The notes: a model not told the origin generated them from the sequence alone. Counted from the stretch's first letter, positions 22,784-32,860 are shown. The stretch is 64,000 nucleotides of DNA from Pictodentalium vernedei (GCA_031216915.1 CM062290.1:385746718-385810717), one strand, 5' to 3'. Numbers and translations are program-made.

Positions 22784-23144
22784 TTATTTATTTATTGATG
22801 TTTAAGGTCACATATTTATGCACAATGGCTAAGCATGACCGTGACAGGTTTACGGGTGGAGGAAGCCGGAGTACCCGGAGAGAACCACCGAGCAACGACG
22901 AGCAGCTACCAGCTCCCCAACATCGTAACTCCGCACTGCTGCACAGGCAGGGTTAGATTGGTTGAAGACATGCATACCATCGACGTGCAGTAAGCTTTAG
23001 TACACGGCGTCATCGTGCCCCCACGCGGGCAATGGAGATGAAGTGTCTTGCCCAAGGACACAACGCGGTTGCCGCAGGTGGGATTCGAACCGAGGACCTC
23101 TCGGCTTGCAGCCTGCACCTCTACCTACTGATCCACCGCGCTCC
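22784..23144 (-). mobile_element. tRNA-derived SINE with target duplication
   Basis: Reading the minus strand, it has a head with a tRNA-like A box and a B box (GGTTCGAATCC), a TTGTGTCCTTGGGCAAGAC central block, and a TAAA-type tail at 22784-22795. A 13-bp target duplication, AGCATCATTCTTG, flanks it at 22771-22783 and 23145-23157. The same family is at 30303-30665. The central block is of the kind shared among metazoan SINE superfamilies; I do not assign a name. Confidence 0.93.
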
Positions 23145-23265
23145 AGCATCATTCTTGAAGAACTTGATGTGTAAGTCATCTTTGAATCTGAGTACCGTTG
23201 TTGACACAGACATCTCCACTCTTCGATGATCAGAACGGAAATGAGTTTATCTTCAAATCATCCTT

Positions 23266-23745
23266 TTATACCTTTTTCCTCCAATCTTCTTCTTCTTCCC
23301 CATCATCTTCTGCTGTGAATAAGTAGTTTGCCACAAGGTTGTCGAACAGAAATTTTCGCTTTTCCAAGCCATATTTCTGGGATTCTTCAAAGTCAAAGTC
23401 CTCTTCTTCACGAAGAGGCTTGACAGTTTTTTGAATTTTCTTGTGTATTGGGTCCATACAAAACTGCCTAATGTACACCAATATATCAATGTATTTCGCG
23501 CCAATATCTTCTCTGACACTCTTTTGAAGTGCTAAATATGCTGTTTCCATTGCATCTTCTTTATCTGTTTCATCCTCGATATACTTGTTCATGAGGTTGT
23601 CAAATTCGTCTTGGTATTTGTCATAGGCACTTTGGACGGTATTTCCCATCACAGAATAGCCTTCCACTTCCTCTTCATATTCCATATCTTCTGATATTTC
23701 GGACGACTCATCGGAGTCCGAATCTCTCATTTTTTGGGGGCGCAC
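23266..23745 (-). CDS. Acidic 159-aa protein, unidentified
   Basis: An intact frame starting MRPQKMRDSDSDESS. Residues 8-30 are very acidic (S, D, E). The middle has a helical region (SAYDKYQDEFDNLM, then YIDILVYIRQFC), followed by a DPIHKKIQKTVK motif, an EEDFDFEES run and EKRKFLFDNLV near the end. I recall similar proteins (acidic start, DP-hydrophobic-KKI motif, EKRKFL) recurring in cnidarian and other invertebrate genomes beside C2H2 frames, but I cannot name the family or its role. It lies inside the 20352-28637 inverted structure, downstream of the zinc-finger frame on the same strand. Its lack of stops makes it the best-preserved frame of that element. Confidence 0.55.
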   Translation of the reverse strand: MRPQKMRDSDSDESSEISEDMEYEEEVEGYSVMGNTVQSAYDKYQDEFDNLMNKYIEDETDKEDAMETAYLALQKSVREDIGAKYIDILVYIRQFCMDPIHKKIQKTVKPLREEEDFDFEESQKYGLEKRKFLFDNLVANYLFTAEDDGEEEEDWRKKV

Positions 23746-24051
23746 AACGGGATTAAATTGTGTCCGCTCCCTTCGAAGGTCAGATTACAAATGACAACTT
23801 TCTTACGAATACGCCATTTTTATAGGATATCGGACAGAACATTGATGATTGGTTTGAGTAACTTTCCTAAAATTCCTCCTTTCTGTATGATCCGTCTTTT
23901 TTCCGATAAGGTAGTTTTCTTTTTGGCAAGGTAAGGTAATTCTCCTAATCTGGGGTTTGTATGGGATCAGCTGAGCTCTCTCAGATTTAGTTATAGGTAC
24001 TGCACCCTTCAAGATATTCGAGCAGGCTCTTCGGAACCGGGGGTGGAGGGC

Positions 24052-24060
24052 GGTGTGTGT

Positions 24061-24107
<47 letters not shown>
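24052..24107. repeat. GT microsatellite running into 34 G
   Basis: A (GT) run at 24052-24074 passes directly into an unbroken G-run ending at 24107. The same GT-to-G arrangement occurs at 35364-35396. Confidence 0.95.
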
Positions 24108-24109
<2 letters not shown>

Positions 24110-24219
24110 TGCAGCCCCCCAATAATTGGCTCATATTTCGCCGTTAGTTTATCCATGATGGCAGCAACCGATGTAATCTGAATAAAACTGGACATTACAT
24201 TATTTAGCTCAGATTAGAA

Positions 24220-24952
24220 CAGTGGCGTAGGAACCGGGGGGGGGGGGGGGGATAAGGGAAATATTCCCCCCACCCCCACAAATTTGTCAAAAGTAGGCTT
24301 TACTGGGCTGGGTTGGTGGTTTCTCCACACGGGATGCCCACTGGTTACCATATTCCGACATTGCTGTTAATGATTACTGGATTGAGTGGGTTCCATGTGG
24401 GCTTTCTTCCACCAATAAAACTGATAGTTGTGTTTTCGCCTTATTGTGGAAAGCGATGTTAAACCCCAACCAACCACAGGGTAATTCATTGCATGTTCAT
24501 TATTTCTGTCATTCTGCTCGGAAATCACGCTGAATTGATCAGAGAGCTGACGTATTTCCTTATTGACGATGTATTTGCTCAGAATCACTCAGAATGCATA
24601 TTTGTACATCTTAAATTAAAAAAAAATTCACGGGGAGGCCCCCCGGACCCCCACCAACGAGACGGGGTGGTACCCCCTCTCGTGCTCACCCCCACTCGCC
24701 TCCTCGCGGTTCGGATGACGCTTCGCGTCATAGGAATATACGGTTTATTTTCTCAGAATCAACCAGAATGCATGTTTTTACATCTTAAATTCGAAAATTT
24801 TCCCGAGGGAGAAACCCCCCTCCCCCACCAACGAGACGGAGGATACCCCCTTTCGTGTTCACCCCACTCGCCGCTCGGATGACGCGTCGCTCATGGGAAT
24901 ATAGGTCCTACCCCCCCCCCCCCCCCCAATAAAATTAGCTTACTACGCCCTG
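24220..24952. mobile_element. hAT-type MITE with 8-bp target duplication
   Basis: The ends are CAGTGGCGTAGGAACC and (inverted) CAGGGCGTAGTAAGC. The duplication GATTAGAA flanks it at 24212-24219 and 24953-24960. Both the 8-bp duplication and CAG(T/G)GGCGTAG ends are hAT features. G- and C-runs follow each end. Inside, a module of about 170 bp is present twice (near 24575 and 24755: CTCAGAATCA, AGAATGCAT, ACATCTTAAATT, ACCAACGAGACGG). No transposase. Confidence 0.92.
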
Positions 24953-25199
24953 GATTAGAATTATGAACGTATCACTGAATATATAACATGCACCTGCATA
25001 TATTGATGTGCAAACGTTTTGAGCAATTCCTTTGGCAGCTTAGAAGACCACGACACCCGTTGGCGTAATGATAAAACTAATGAATCCACCATAAGGCCTG
25101 ACTGTTTTTTAGCATGACGGAATACGGCCACGGCCTGCAGGTGAGCCCGGTGTGAGAACCGTCCCCAAATGTTATGGGGTTCTATTGGGATTTTTGAAA

Positions 25200-25500
25200 C
25201 ATTTTGTTAAAAAAAAAAAACTTTTGCCGTTTAAAAAAATCAAGAGGTTTTTGCTTCAAAAGCTACCAGAATGCTTCCTTTGATTGCCCTTTTCAAAAAA
25301 TTTTCTGGGGGAGTAACCCCATGCCCCCTCCCCTCCACCCCCTTCCTCAAAAAGCTCGTGCCTTCAGCACTCGCGCCAGATGCCTTCGGCATCTGGATAC
25401 CCCATACCCATTTAGTATCAGCCAGTTCACCCAAATTAGCAATATCAGCCCCCCCCCCCCCCATATAAATTTCGTTCCGACGGGCCTGTCGAGGCAGCAG
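25200..25500. repeat. Decayed module similar to the interior of the hAT MITE
   Basis: AGAATGC, CAAAAAATTTTCTGGGGG and C-rich text resemble the doubled module at 24575-24905. A C-run lies at 25449-25462. Non-coding. Confidence 0.45.
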
Positions 25501-25536
25501 ATTCAATACCCTTTCGTATTTTCGCAAGTCATCAAA

Positions 25537-26323
25537 TTATGCCAAATTCAATGGTATCTTATCTTCGAGGATGTTGTTAGCAAATTTACATATACAGGTA
25601 ATCAAATCTTCATCAGCAGATCGTAGTGTAGCGGTCGAGGTATAAAGGCCATTTACCAACCAGCCTGGTTGGTCCGGATCTCTTAGTCTCGTGGCAAATC
25701 GGTCGCTTTGTGTGCTAGAGGTCGACGGTTCGAACCCCGGCTCCCGCACTTATCTCTCCTCCTGTTACATTTGGGGTCTCGTCCGATCCTCAGCAGTAGG
25801 TGGCACTGCGGGTGTTTCGACCGCTCTGAGGGAGGAAGTTGGGTGAGATTCACATGTGGTGAATCTCAAAAGAAGGGGAGAGTAGTGTAGCGGTCGAGGT
25901 ATAAAGGCCACTTACCAACCAGCCTGGTTGGTCCGGATCTCTTAGTCTCGTGGTAAATCGGTCGCTTTGTGTGCTAGAGGTCGATGGTTCGAACCCCGGC
26001 TCCCGCACTTATCTCTCCTCCTGTTACAGTAGAACGGCATCGATTTCCTCCTTGTCACCATCACATAAAAATTCCAAACGTATTTTATTCTGGTCAATTA
26101 TTGAGTATTCGGTATCTCTCAGCTCTACTGTTCTTCTTGGGCAGTGATGTTCTTCACGCCCCTTCTCATTGTGTTGTTGGGTGAACAACTTCGTACAATA
26201 TCTGCACTGGAGCCGAGAATAGCTGTTTTCGTGTCTTCTGGCATTATCCGAGCTCGAAAATAACTTGGAACAGTATTTGCACCGAACTGGTAACATGTCT
26301 TCTCTCGACGATGGCCAGGACAC
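25537..26323 (-). pseudogene. Double C2H2 zinc-finger ORF split by a miniature LTR element
   Basis: Starting at 26323, the frame gives a short N-terminus, a C2H2 finger (RCKYCSKLF...ARRHEN) and a second finger-like unit (CRYCTKLF...HHC), then an acidic EFLCDGDKEEIDAV segment. It is interrupted at 26032 by the TRIM element. The frame resumes at 25622 and ends at TAA at 25537. Deleting the TRIM with one copy of its 4-bp duplication restores one open frame, so the ORF was open when hit. The gene is upstream of the acidic ORF at 23266-23745 on the same strand and probably belongs to the same element. The family is not named. Confidence 0.65.
25627..26028. mobile_element. TRIM: 402-bp miniature LTR retroelement
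   Basis: Two 143-bp direct repeats (25627-25769 and 25886-26028), each beginning TGTAGCGG and ending GTTACA, differ at three sites. After the first, TGGGGTCTCGTCCGATCC (25772-25789) resembles the tRNA-Pro primer binding site. Just before the second, AAAAGAAGGGGAGAG (25868-25882) is a polypurine tract. The 4-bp duplication GTAG flanks the whole. Only 116 bp lie between the LTRs, so it encodes nothing and must use enzymes in trans. Each LTR also has a TATAAAG motif and a tRNA-like body with A-box (TGGCAAATCGG) and B-box (GGTTCGAACCC) at tRNA-like spacing. Confidence 0.88.
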
Positions 26324-26329
26324 AAATGA

Positions 26330-27111
26330 GGTTTAATAGATGAAATGGTTTCGCGCGACGAGGGCGCACAGGGACGACGTAGGCCAGCACCTTTCGACCC
26401 ACTTTAACTGTTGAATATAGTTTCTAGCAACATGTCCAGGTGCGTCAAAGGAGGAAACGGCGGGGTACTCAGCAGATGTCCGAGATTATGGTGTTCTTGG
26501 GAGTTGTGGCGGTCTTCTGATGTTCTTTTGATCTAACCCTCGGGTGAGGACCAGTGCAAGAGGGGGTCCTCTCAGCAAAGGTGCTACCTCTCCACGAGGG
26601 CGCAGTGTTGATATTTTCAGGCAAAAAAATCTGCCACTTATGGGATGATCTTGTTGTGGTGGGCCATCATTGGTAAGTATAGTCTCCCTCGGGCAATCGA
26701 TGGTGGCTGAGTTGGCTTCTGTGTTTTTAGGTTTGCATCAGACCGTGGAGAAAAAAAACAACAACGGTCCCTTTCGGGGATCACCCAGAGAAAGACCGGA
26801 ACTTCCCTGGTTCGGGGGCAGGCCTGCCGGTAACCTATTTGGCCGGGGCAAGAATGCGCATTACTGGCGTTTACAAAAGGGGCAACAAGTGGGACGCAGG
26901 ACCAACGCTCGCCTCCCAGGAGGTGGATGACCACTTCTAGGGATGGAGTGAAGGATGTTCATAGTCCATAGCGGTTACTATGTCCCATAGCAGTTAGAGT
27001 TAATCCATAGCGGATATTGGGAGGTGGATGATCAAAAGAAAAACATCTGTCGTTACCTGCTCAAAGTAGAAAAAAACAAGTCGAGCTTGCACCCTTTTGA
27101 TACCTTTCCCA
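26330..27111. other. Interior of the large element, no clear gene
   Basis: GC-richer text with short open frames on both strands and no recognised motif. CCATAGC(A/G)G is repeated near 26965-27020. Confidence 0.4.
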
Positions 27112-28637
27112 ACAAAAGTAACCGGATGGAATATGAAGTACCCGGGTGTAAAAACCTTGTTTGACAAGTATCCTATAAAACAGGACAATAATACAATACC
27201 GTAGATATCCTAAAATACCCAGATGTGTCGCAGAACAGTACGAGGAGTCACTCGAGCGAGCAATTTCTCAGAAGCCCATTTGCACGATGGGCTTTGAATC
27301 GTTCGAGCAGTTGCTCATGGAGCAATTACTCTCTTGGCTCTTTAGCTTATCAGGGGAAATCATCAACCCTGTTTCTAGGTATCCTACCTACGGAATACCT
27401 TTGTGAAAACGACTGGCCTTAGGGCACCCCTTTTTTCTGAAATGAGGCTAAGAGTCGTATGTGCCAGGCACTCTAACGACAATTGCTCTATAGCTCATTT
27501 GCTCGGCGAGATTCGAGTCGTTCGAGCAATGACTTATCAGTAAGTGCTCGATAGCTTATAAGGGAAATTTGGGATAAGTATGTCTTTGAGTGGCCTAGAA
27601 GGCTGGGCCAAACAGGTAATAGTATCCTTTGGTAACTATCTTAAAATGTATCCTCGAAAGGTATCCTCAAATAATACATCACCAGGCCATAGGCATCCTC
27701 AAATACCGAAATGAGTCGAAGAGCAGTATGTGCGAGTCACGCGAACGAGCAATTGCTATAAAGCTCATTTGCTCGATGGACTTCGAGTCGTTCGAGCAAT
27801 GACTTACCAGTAACTTTTCGATAGATTCTTGGCTTCAGGAATCATATAGGCTTTCGTTGTACACAAAGGAGGTAACTCTGCATACATGTTATGGGAAACC
27901 AAGCGCTGGCGATTATAAGACTTGGACGAGGGAACCGGAGATAGTTGGGAGTAGATAGACTGTTAGTGTTAGAGTAGCACCTGTAATAGGCAAGAAAGGG
28001 ATGGTAGGAAACAGCACTCCTATTAAATAGAACATACCCGCGAGATATCTCTGTACTATAGCATTACATGCTATTCTTATATGCACAAAATGGGGTTTCA
28101 TATCAAATAAAAGTGCATTTTGGTGGTTTCGAGGGATTGTCGGGTCTATTTTGCGTAATTAGATATGCACCACTGTTATTGGGAAAAAAGCCCAAAATGG
28201 GGGAAATTCTAGTCCGTTTCGGTAGTTTGGGTGGAGTTTGGTGATTTATGGGGGGGGGGGGGGGGGGTGCGGGCAGTTTGTGGTAATTAGTTTTACTCTT
28301 GTACAAAGGAACGTACCCTCCGAACATACCCCTGTCCAGTTGTAGGTCTTTGGGTAACATAGCAACCACGTGATATCATAGAAACCAAGATGGCGGTGGT
28401 TCCAGTATACAAAATGGCCTACAGAAACACGACGTATCACCTTAACAACACTCGCTGCGCATGAGCACTAACACCACGTATCACTACGGAGATGATGTCA
28501 CAAGATGGCAGCTCACGTGGGTTGCCATGGCAACACAACATGGCGCCACTGGGTCACGTGACTATGACGTCACTTCCGGTGTCCGAGCCGGGATCAGCCC
28601 AAATGGCCCGTTTACCACATCTATACTACTACAACCC
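27112..28637 (-). repeat. Right inverted arm of the large element
   Basis: The inverse of 20352-21905. GAGCAATTGCTC-like words recur near 27250, 27310, 27500, 27530, 27750 and 27790. A G-run at 28250-28267 is absent from the left arm, where CCCCCCCAAACT stands. Confidence 0.75.
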
Positions 28638-28699
28638 TCGACTTCGTCTCGGGTCGGCAATAAACCCTCGAGCTGTTATTCATTCTTGCTTTTAAACGT

Positions 28700-30227
28700 C
28701 CTGAGGGGTTAATAGCAATCGGCTGTCTATGGTCACTGTGAGTGGTCACTATAGCATTCGTAGTTACACAGTCCGTGATATTTTAATTAGTTCAATTGAA
28801 TGACCACGGTTGGACACACAGTGAATGCGTGTAACTCAGGTATGCAATCATGCGCACCTTACCCTTAATTACACACCAATTCCTTTGTCTTCTTCGGGTT
28901 GGTAAGAGACGTGGAATACCTGATAGAACGATAGACTAGGTGTTCAAGTGAACTGTACTCACTTTCTATTCTTGGGGTCGTGCTTTCTATGAATTAGCGT
29001 GTAAGTTACTAACCTCGCTGTCGGTATTCATGAATTTGAACAACCTGCCAACGTGTTGTAACACCTCTCCGCTTCGCGGATCGGCGTCACATACCGCAAG
29101 TTGGCAGGTTGTCCACATTCATGAATACCTCCACTTCAGTTAGTAACTATCACTTACAATCTCCTTTGAAAGCTCACACTAACTGAGAGGCCGTCAAATG
29201 AACAACATCAATGTAATTAAACTTCAGTGTACATTATAAAAGTTAGAGGTATTTTAGAGAATCTGAGGAATGGCATCGAATAAGGCTACACTTTAGTTCC
29301 ACAGATTAGGCATGTGGGAATATTTTATTAAGCAGATTTTTAGAATTCTGTTTATTTAAATACCGCATTATTTCAGTTCAAACTCGTGTTCGAACTTTGT
29401 TGTTGAAAATTTAATATCACGCGCCCTATCCCTTGTTGCATCATGTGGGAGATCTGACAGGTCTCCTTCGTCGAGGCAACGTGCGACTCGGCCAACTCAA
29501 CTGATTATGCGTATTGTCAACTGCTTTATTTGTTGGGTCTAATATGTTTTTCACCTTTGAGTGTGAATTAATTCATTCATTCCACTCAAATACCAAATAT
29601 GATGTTAAATTATCAGCCCGCTACAATAACCTGGCATTGCTTGTTCACTGGCGCAATATAACCCAGTGATCAACGTTGTGGTGGAAAGACTCTGATGAGG
29701 ACAATAGGATTGAGCGATTCGTTTATCTTGACTTTATACCTGTTGTGGACATGCATGTATGAAGCCATGGATGCTGAAAGTGTCCATAACATCAATTGAT
29801 GAATAAATAAACTCGCGTTAATTTAAATCATGCTTCGTTTCAAACTGATATGTAGGTTCATTTCTTCGGTCCGTGCGCTTGGATATGGTCGTGCAGACGT
29901 AGTTTCTAACATCATTCTTTGAGCTGCCAGCATGGCTTAGCTTCATGAGTTGATATTTGTTTTGACGACTGCCTGTGAACTAAGGCCGAGAAATGGAATG
30001 TCATATCTGACGGGATAGCATCTGTGACCAAACAAAGGGTGCAATTGAAAATGCAGTGTGCTTGTAAATAGGCTTAAGTTTAAAATATGTCCGTTTCATT
30101 TAATTACTGACTGTACATAACAAGTACATGGAGGTGTAAATAAATAAAGGAATATAGAGAAGCAGTTGATTCTTACAACCTCAAACCCGGTTACGGTAAC
30201 GCCTTCCAAACTCATGTTATCGTTATA
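28700..30227. other. No gene recognised; one foldback inside
   Basis: Apart from the foldback at 29001-29157 I see no coding or repeat structure. Confidence 0.5.
29001..29157. repeat. Foldback element (GTAAGTTACTAAC ends)
   Basis: GTAAGTTACTAAC faces GTTAGTAACTATCACTTAC. The palindrome continues with GGTATTCATGAAT and ACAACCTGCCAAC, inverted on the right. The loop contains GCTTCGC. About 157 bp, non-coding. Confidence 0.85.
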
Positions 30228-30302
30228 TACTGAGTCAAAAAAGAAAGTATAATAAACTTTGAGGAGCAATTTTGTTAGTATTATCGACTTTAATCCCAAA
30301 CA

Positions 30303-30665
30303 GGGAGCGCGGTGGCTCAGTTGGTAGAGGTGCAGGCTGCAAGCCGAGAGGTCCTCGGTTCGAATCCCACCTGCGGCAACCGCGTTGTGTCCTTGGGCAA
30401 GACACTTCATCTCCATTGCCCGCGTGGGGGCACGATGACACCATGTACTAAGGCGTACTGCACGTCGATGGTACGCATGTCTTCAACCAATCTAACCCTG
30501 CCTGTGCTGCAGTGCGGAGTTACGATGTTGGGGAGCTGGCAGCTGCTCGGTGGTTCTCTCCGGGTACTCCGGCTTCCTCCACCCGTAAAACTGTCACGGT
30601 CATGTTTAGCCATTGTGCATAAATATGTGACCTTAAACGTCAATAAATAAATAAATAAATAAATA
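30303..30665 (+). mobile_element. tRNA-derived SINE, second copy
   Basis: The same family as 22784-23144. Head GGAGCGCGGTGGCTCAG with A box, B box GGTTCGAATCC, central TGTCCTTGGGCAAGACAC, and tail of TAAA repeats. The target duplication AATCCCAAACA is at 30292-30302 and 30666-30676. It is inserted within the Tc1 element, so it is younger than that element. Confidence 0.95.
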
Positions 30666-30750
30666 AATCCCAAACAAATTATTCATAAATTCATATTTCG
30701 AGTCTAGCTGTATGAATCTGCATAATTCCATGTTCTTACTTTTACCAGCG

Positions 30751-31825
30751 TCACGTCAGGACGTCGCAATTCAGACATGGGGTGAAATGAAAAGTCCACG
30801 CATGCAGCCAATAGCGGTTATGTCCACCGTTTGCCTCTTGGAAGGCAAGACATCGACGGCGCATGGACCTGATAAATCTCTGGATGTCACCCTATGGTAT
30901 TGCGTTCCACTCTTGCCATAGAACATTACGTAAATCACCTAACGTCTGAAGATCATGAAGTCGTACACGACGGCCCAGTTGATCCCAAAGATGCTCGATT
31001 GGCGACAAATCTGGCGAAAGTGGGGGCCAGGGAAGAGGTTCGATGCTCCGCTCCTCAAGAAAGTCACGACAGATACGTGTCACGTGACATCGGGCATTGT
31101 CTTGCTGGAATAACTGCAATCCGACGTTAACGTTGAACAGCGGGACAACAACAGCGTTAATAATTTCGTCCTTATATCGCTGTCCATTCAGATTACCATC
31201 GATGAAGATCAACTGCGTTAGATGGTGCAAGGAAATTCCTGCCTAAACTATTACACTACCCCCGCCGAAACGGTCGCATTCCCGCACGCAAGCATCAGAA
31301 AACCGGTCTACTCGTCGGCGATACACTCTCGCCCTACCATCAGCGCGCCATAGACTAAATCGTGATTCATCACTAAAAAGAACTGTGCTCCAACATTGCT
31401 GAGTCCAGCGAACACGCTGAAGTACCCATTCTATTCTGACGGTACGATGACGTTTGGTATGGACTCCTACTTCGGATGCCGTGTTCAGCGAGTCTGTTGC
31501 GGACAGTTTGTGCACTAATTCTATTGTTAGTTCTACCAGGAGTAATTGCTGCTGTCCTCGTCGCCGGAAGGAAGCGATCCCGCAAGTAAGACATCCTGAT
31601 GTGTCGGTCTTGTGCAAGGGTCGTAACTCTTGGTCGACCTGAACGCGGTCGGTCGGCAGTAGATCCAGTGGTTCTATACCTTCCAATGAGACGGTAAATA
31701 GTGGCCACAGTGACTCCGAACTCAGCAGCGAGCTCATCTGGAGGTATCCCAGCCTCATGCATACCAATGCCATGCAACCTCTGATTTTTGGTTAACCTTG
31801 GCATTTTTGAAATGTCGGAAGACAA
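30751..31825 (-). pseudogene. Tc1-like DD34E transposase, inactive
   Basis: The N-terminus has a helix-turn-helix with MPRLTKNQR and DRPRSGRPRVT. The catalytic core shows LFSDESRF (first Asp), QQDNARCH (second Asp) and LSPIEHLWD (Glu), with 34 residues between the second Asp and the Glu. Breaks: a frameshift with a small deletion near 31458; TAG at 31243-31245 where the family usually has Trp before (A/G)GIS; and TAG at 30892-30894 after EWNAIP, where Gln is usual. The reading then continues to TGA at 30751. Each nonsense change is a single transition. Confidence 0.92.
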
Positions 31826-32104
31826 AAACTAGCGTGTTTTCTCAATAACCCAGGCTCTCTAGCACAACATAACACAAAGAAAATCGTCGGTCACCCATTC
31901 AATTTGACATTCTCGTGTAGCACGTGCTATTTTGAAATCCGTAGCAAAATGGTATACGGTTGGGTGGACAACAACAACATGTCATTAAACTCTTTGCACG
32001 ACTTCTTGTCCACAAACATGCAACATTAGAACTATTATATGTCGTCCTTTGTGCTATTTTTTCACATTTGTTTCTATTATACTTTCTTTTTTGACTGAGT
32101 ATAT

Positions 32105-32235
32105 TAATGGCCCGAAAGGAATGAATAACAACCCTAGGGTTTATTACTGACCCGAGACGAAGTCGAGGGTCGTTAATAAGTCAGAGGGCTGTTATTCAGT
32201 CCTCGAGGGCCGTTAATAAACCGGGACGCCTGACA
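32105..32235. repeat. Palindromic hairpin, GAATAACA family
   Basis: ATTAATGGCCCG, GAATAACAACCC, GGTTTATTA and CCCGAGACGAAGTCG are mirrored by GTTAATAAG, GGGCTGTTATTCAG and GGCCGTTAATAAACC. It belongs with 20170-20345 and 28640-28710. Confidence 0.75.
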
Positions 32236-32268
32236 AAATCATGCCATTACTATTCTTACAATTAAGTG

Positions 32269-32420
32269 GTAATAATATCTGTTAACGACACCCCGCTTGT
32301 AATACTATCTGTTAACGGCACCCCACTTGTAATAATATCCGTTAACGGCACCCCTCTTGTAATAATAGCTGTTAACGGCACCCCGCTTGTAATAATATCT
32401 GTTAACGGACCCCGCTTGTC
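32269..32420. repeat. 30-bp minisatellite, five units
   Basis: The unit CTGTTAACGGCACCCCGCTTGT plus AATAATAT is repeated five times with single-base changes. GTTAAC motifs recur every 30 bp. Confidence 0.95.
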
Positions 32421-32667
32421 GTAGCTAACGAGCAACAACAAATTATGTGCTTACGCCCAGTAGCTAACATAGATGATTACACGCCTGTTCTATGAAATTC
32501 CCATCTACAGCAGAACCAAACCATGCGGAAAATAAAAATCTGTTCCATATATGTGCGAAATGGAAATCGTCGACGTACTATTTTTAAATAGAAGCGAAAT
32601 GTCACTGGAATTTTCTACAAATCGTGCACCGCAATTACAATTTCAATTCAATGGTGATAGCTGAAAC

Positions 32668-32736
32668 TCGTCCCCTGAGTTCCAATGTGTTCTATGTGCC
32701 ATTAGGCACATAGAACACATTAGAACTCTGAGGACG
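32668..32736. repeat. Near-perfect hairpin
   Basis: TCGTCCCCTGAGTTCCAATG ... TGTTCTATGTGCC faces GGCACATAGAACACATTAG ... CTGAGGACGA with a 4-base loop. ATGTGTTCTATGTGTGG recurs once more at 32781. Confidence 0.85.
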
Positions 32737-32860
32737 AAAGAGGAACTCGGGTTCCCCTCGCAAGTTTGGTTGGCGACAAAATGTGTTCTATGTGTGGATG
32801 GTTGTCAAATAAATAATTGAGTGTCTTTCTAATAATTGTTTTATAGACGTGAAGGCGTGT

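Larger units (their letters stand above)
20352..28637. mobile_element. Large element with about 1.5 kb inverted arms
   Basis: Arms 20352-21905 and about 27112-28637 match in inverted orientation over their whole length, with clear divergence and small gaps. Landmarks: GATGTGGTAAAC, GTGACGTCATAG, GTGGTGTTAGTGCTCATG, CCATTTTGTATACTGG, ACAGAGATATCTC, AGGTTTTTACACCCGGG. The inner halves hold many copies of GAGCAATTGCTCG/CGAACGACTCG-like words, resembling subterminal binding repeats. The 5.2 kb interior holds zinc-finger, acidic and basic minus-strand frames plus later insertions (SINE, hAT MITE, TRIM). No polymerase, integrase or transposase was recognised. It could be a long-TIR DNA transposon or the remains of an integrated DNA element. 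Confidence 0.7.
30228..32101 (-). mobile_element. Tc1-type transposon with a SINE inside
   Basis: The terminal inverted repeats are TAC(T)GAGTCAAAAAAGAAAG-like, about 28 bp, differing at one base near the tip. TA dinucleotides flank them at 30226-30227 and 32102-32103. Without the SINE the element is about 1.5 kb, normal for Tc1/mariner. The transposase pseudogene lies on the minus strand. Confidence 0.92.

Noticed and set aside
25627-26028. Two tandem tRNA genes
   Set aside because: The T-stem pairs poorly and no matching acceptor stem exists. TG...CA ends, a primer site, a polypurine tract and a flanking duplication fit an LTR element instead.
20352-28637. Polinton/Maverick element
   Set aside because: No protein-primed polymerase, integrase, ATPase or capsid frame was found and the interior is only about 5 kb. 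A deleted derivative cannot be excluded.
30096-30673. Open frames of about 88-112 codons on both strands near 30.1-30.7 kb (and 22906-23229)
   Set aside because: They translate the SINE and recur identically in both SINE copies.
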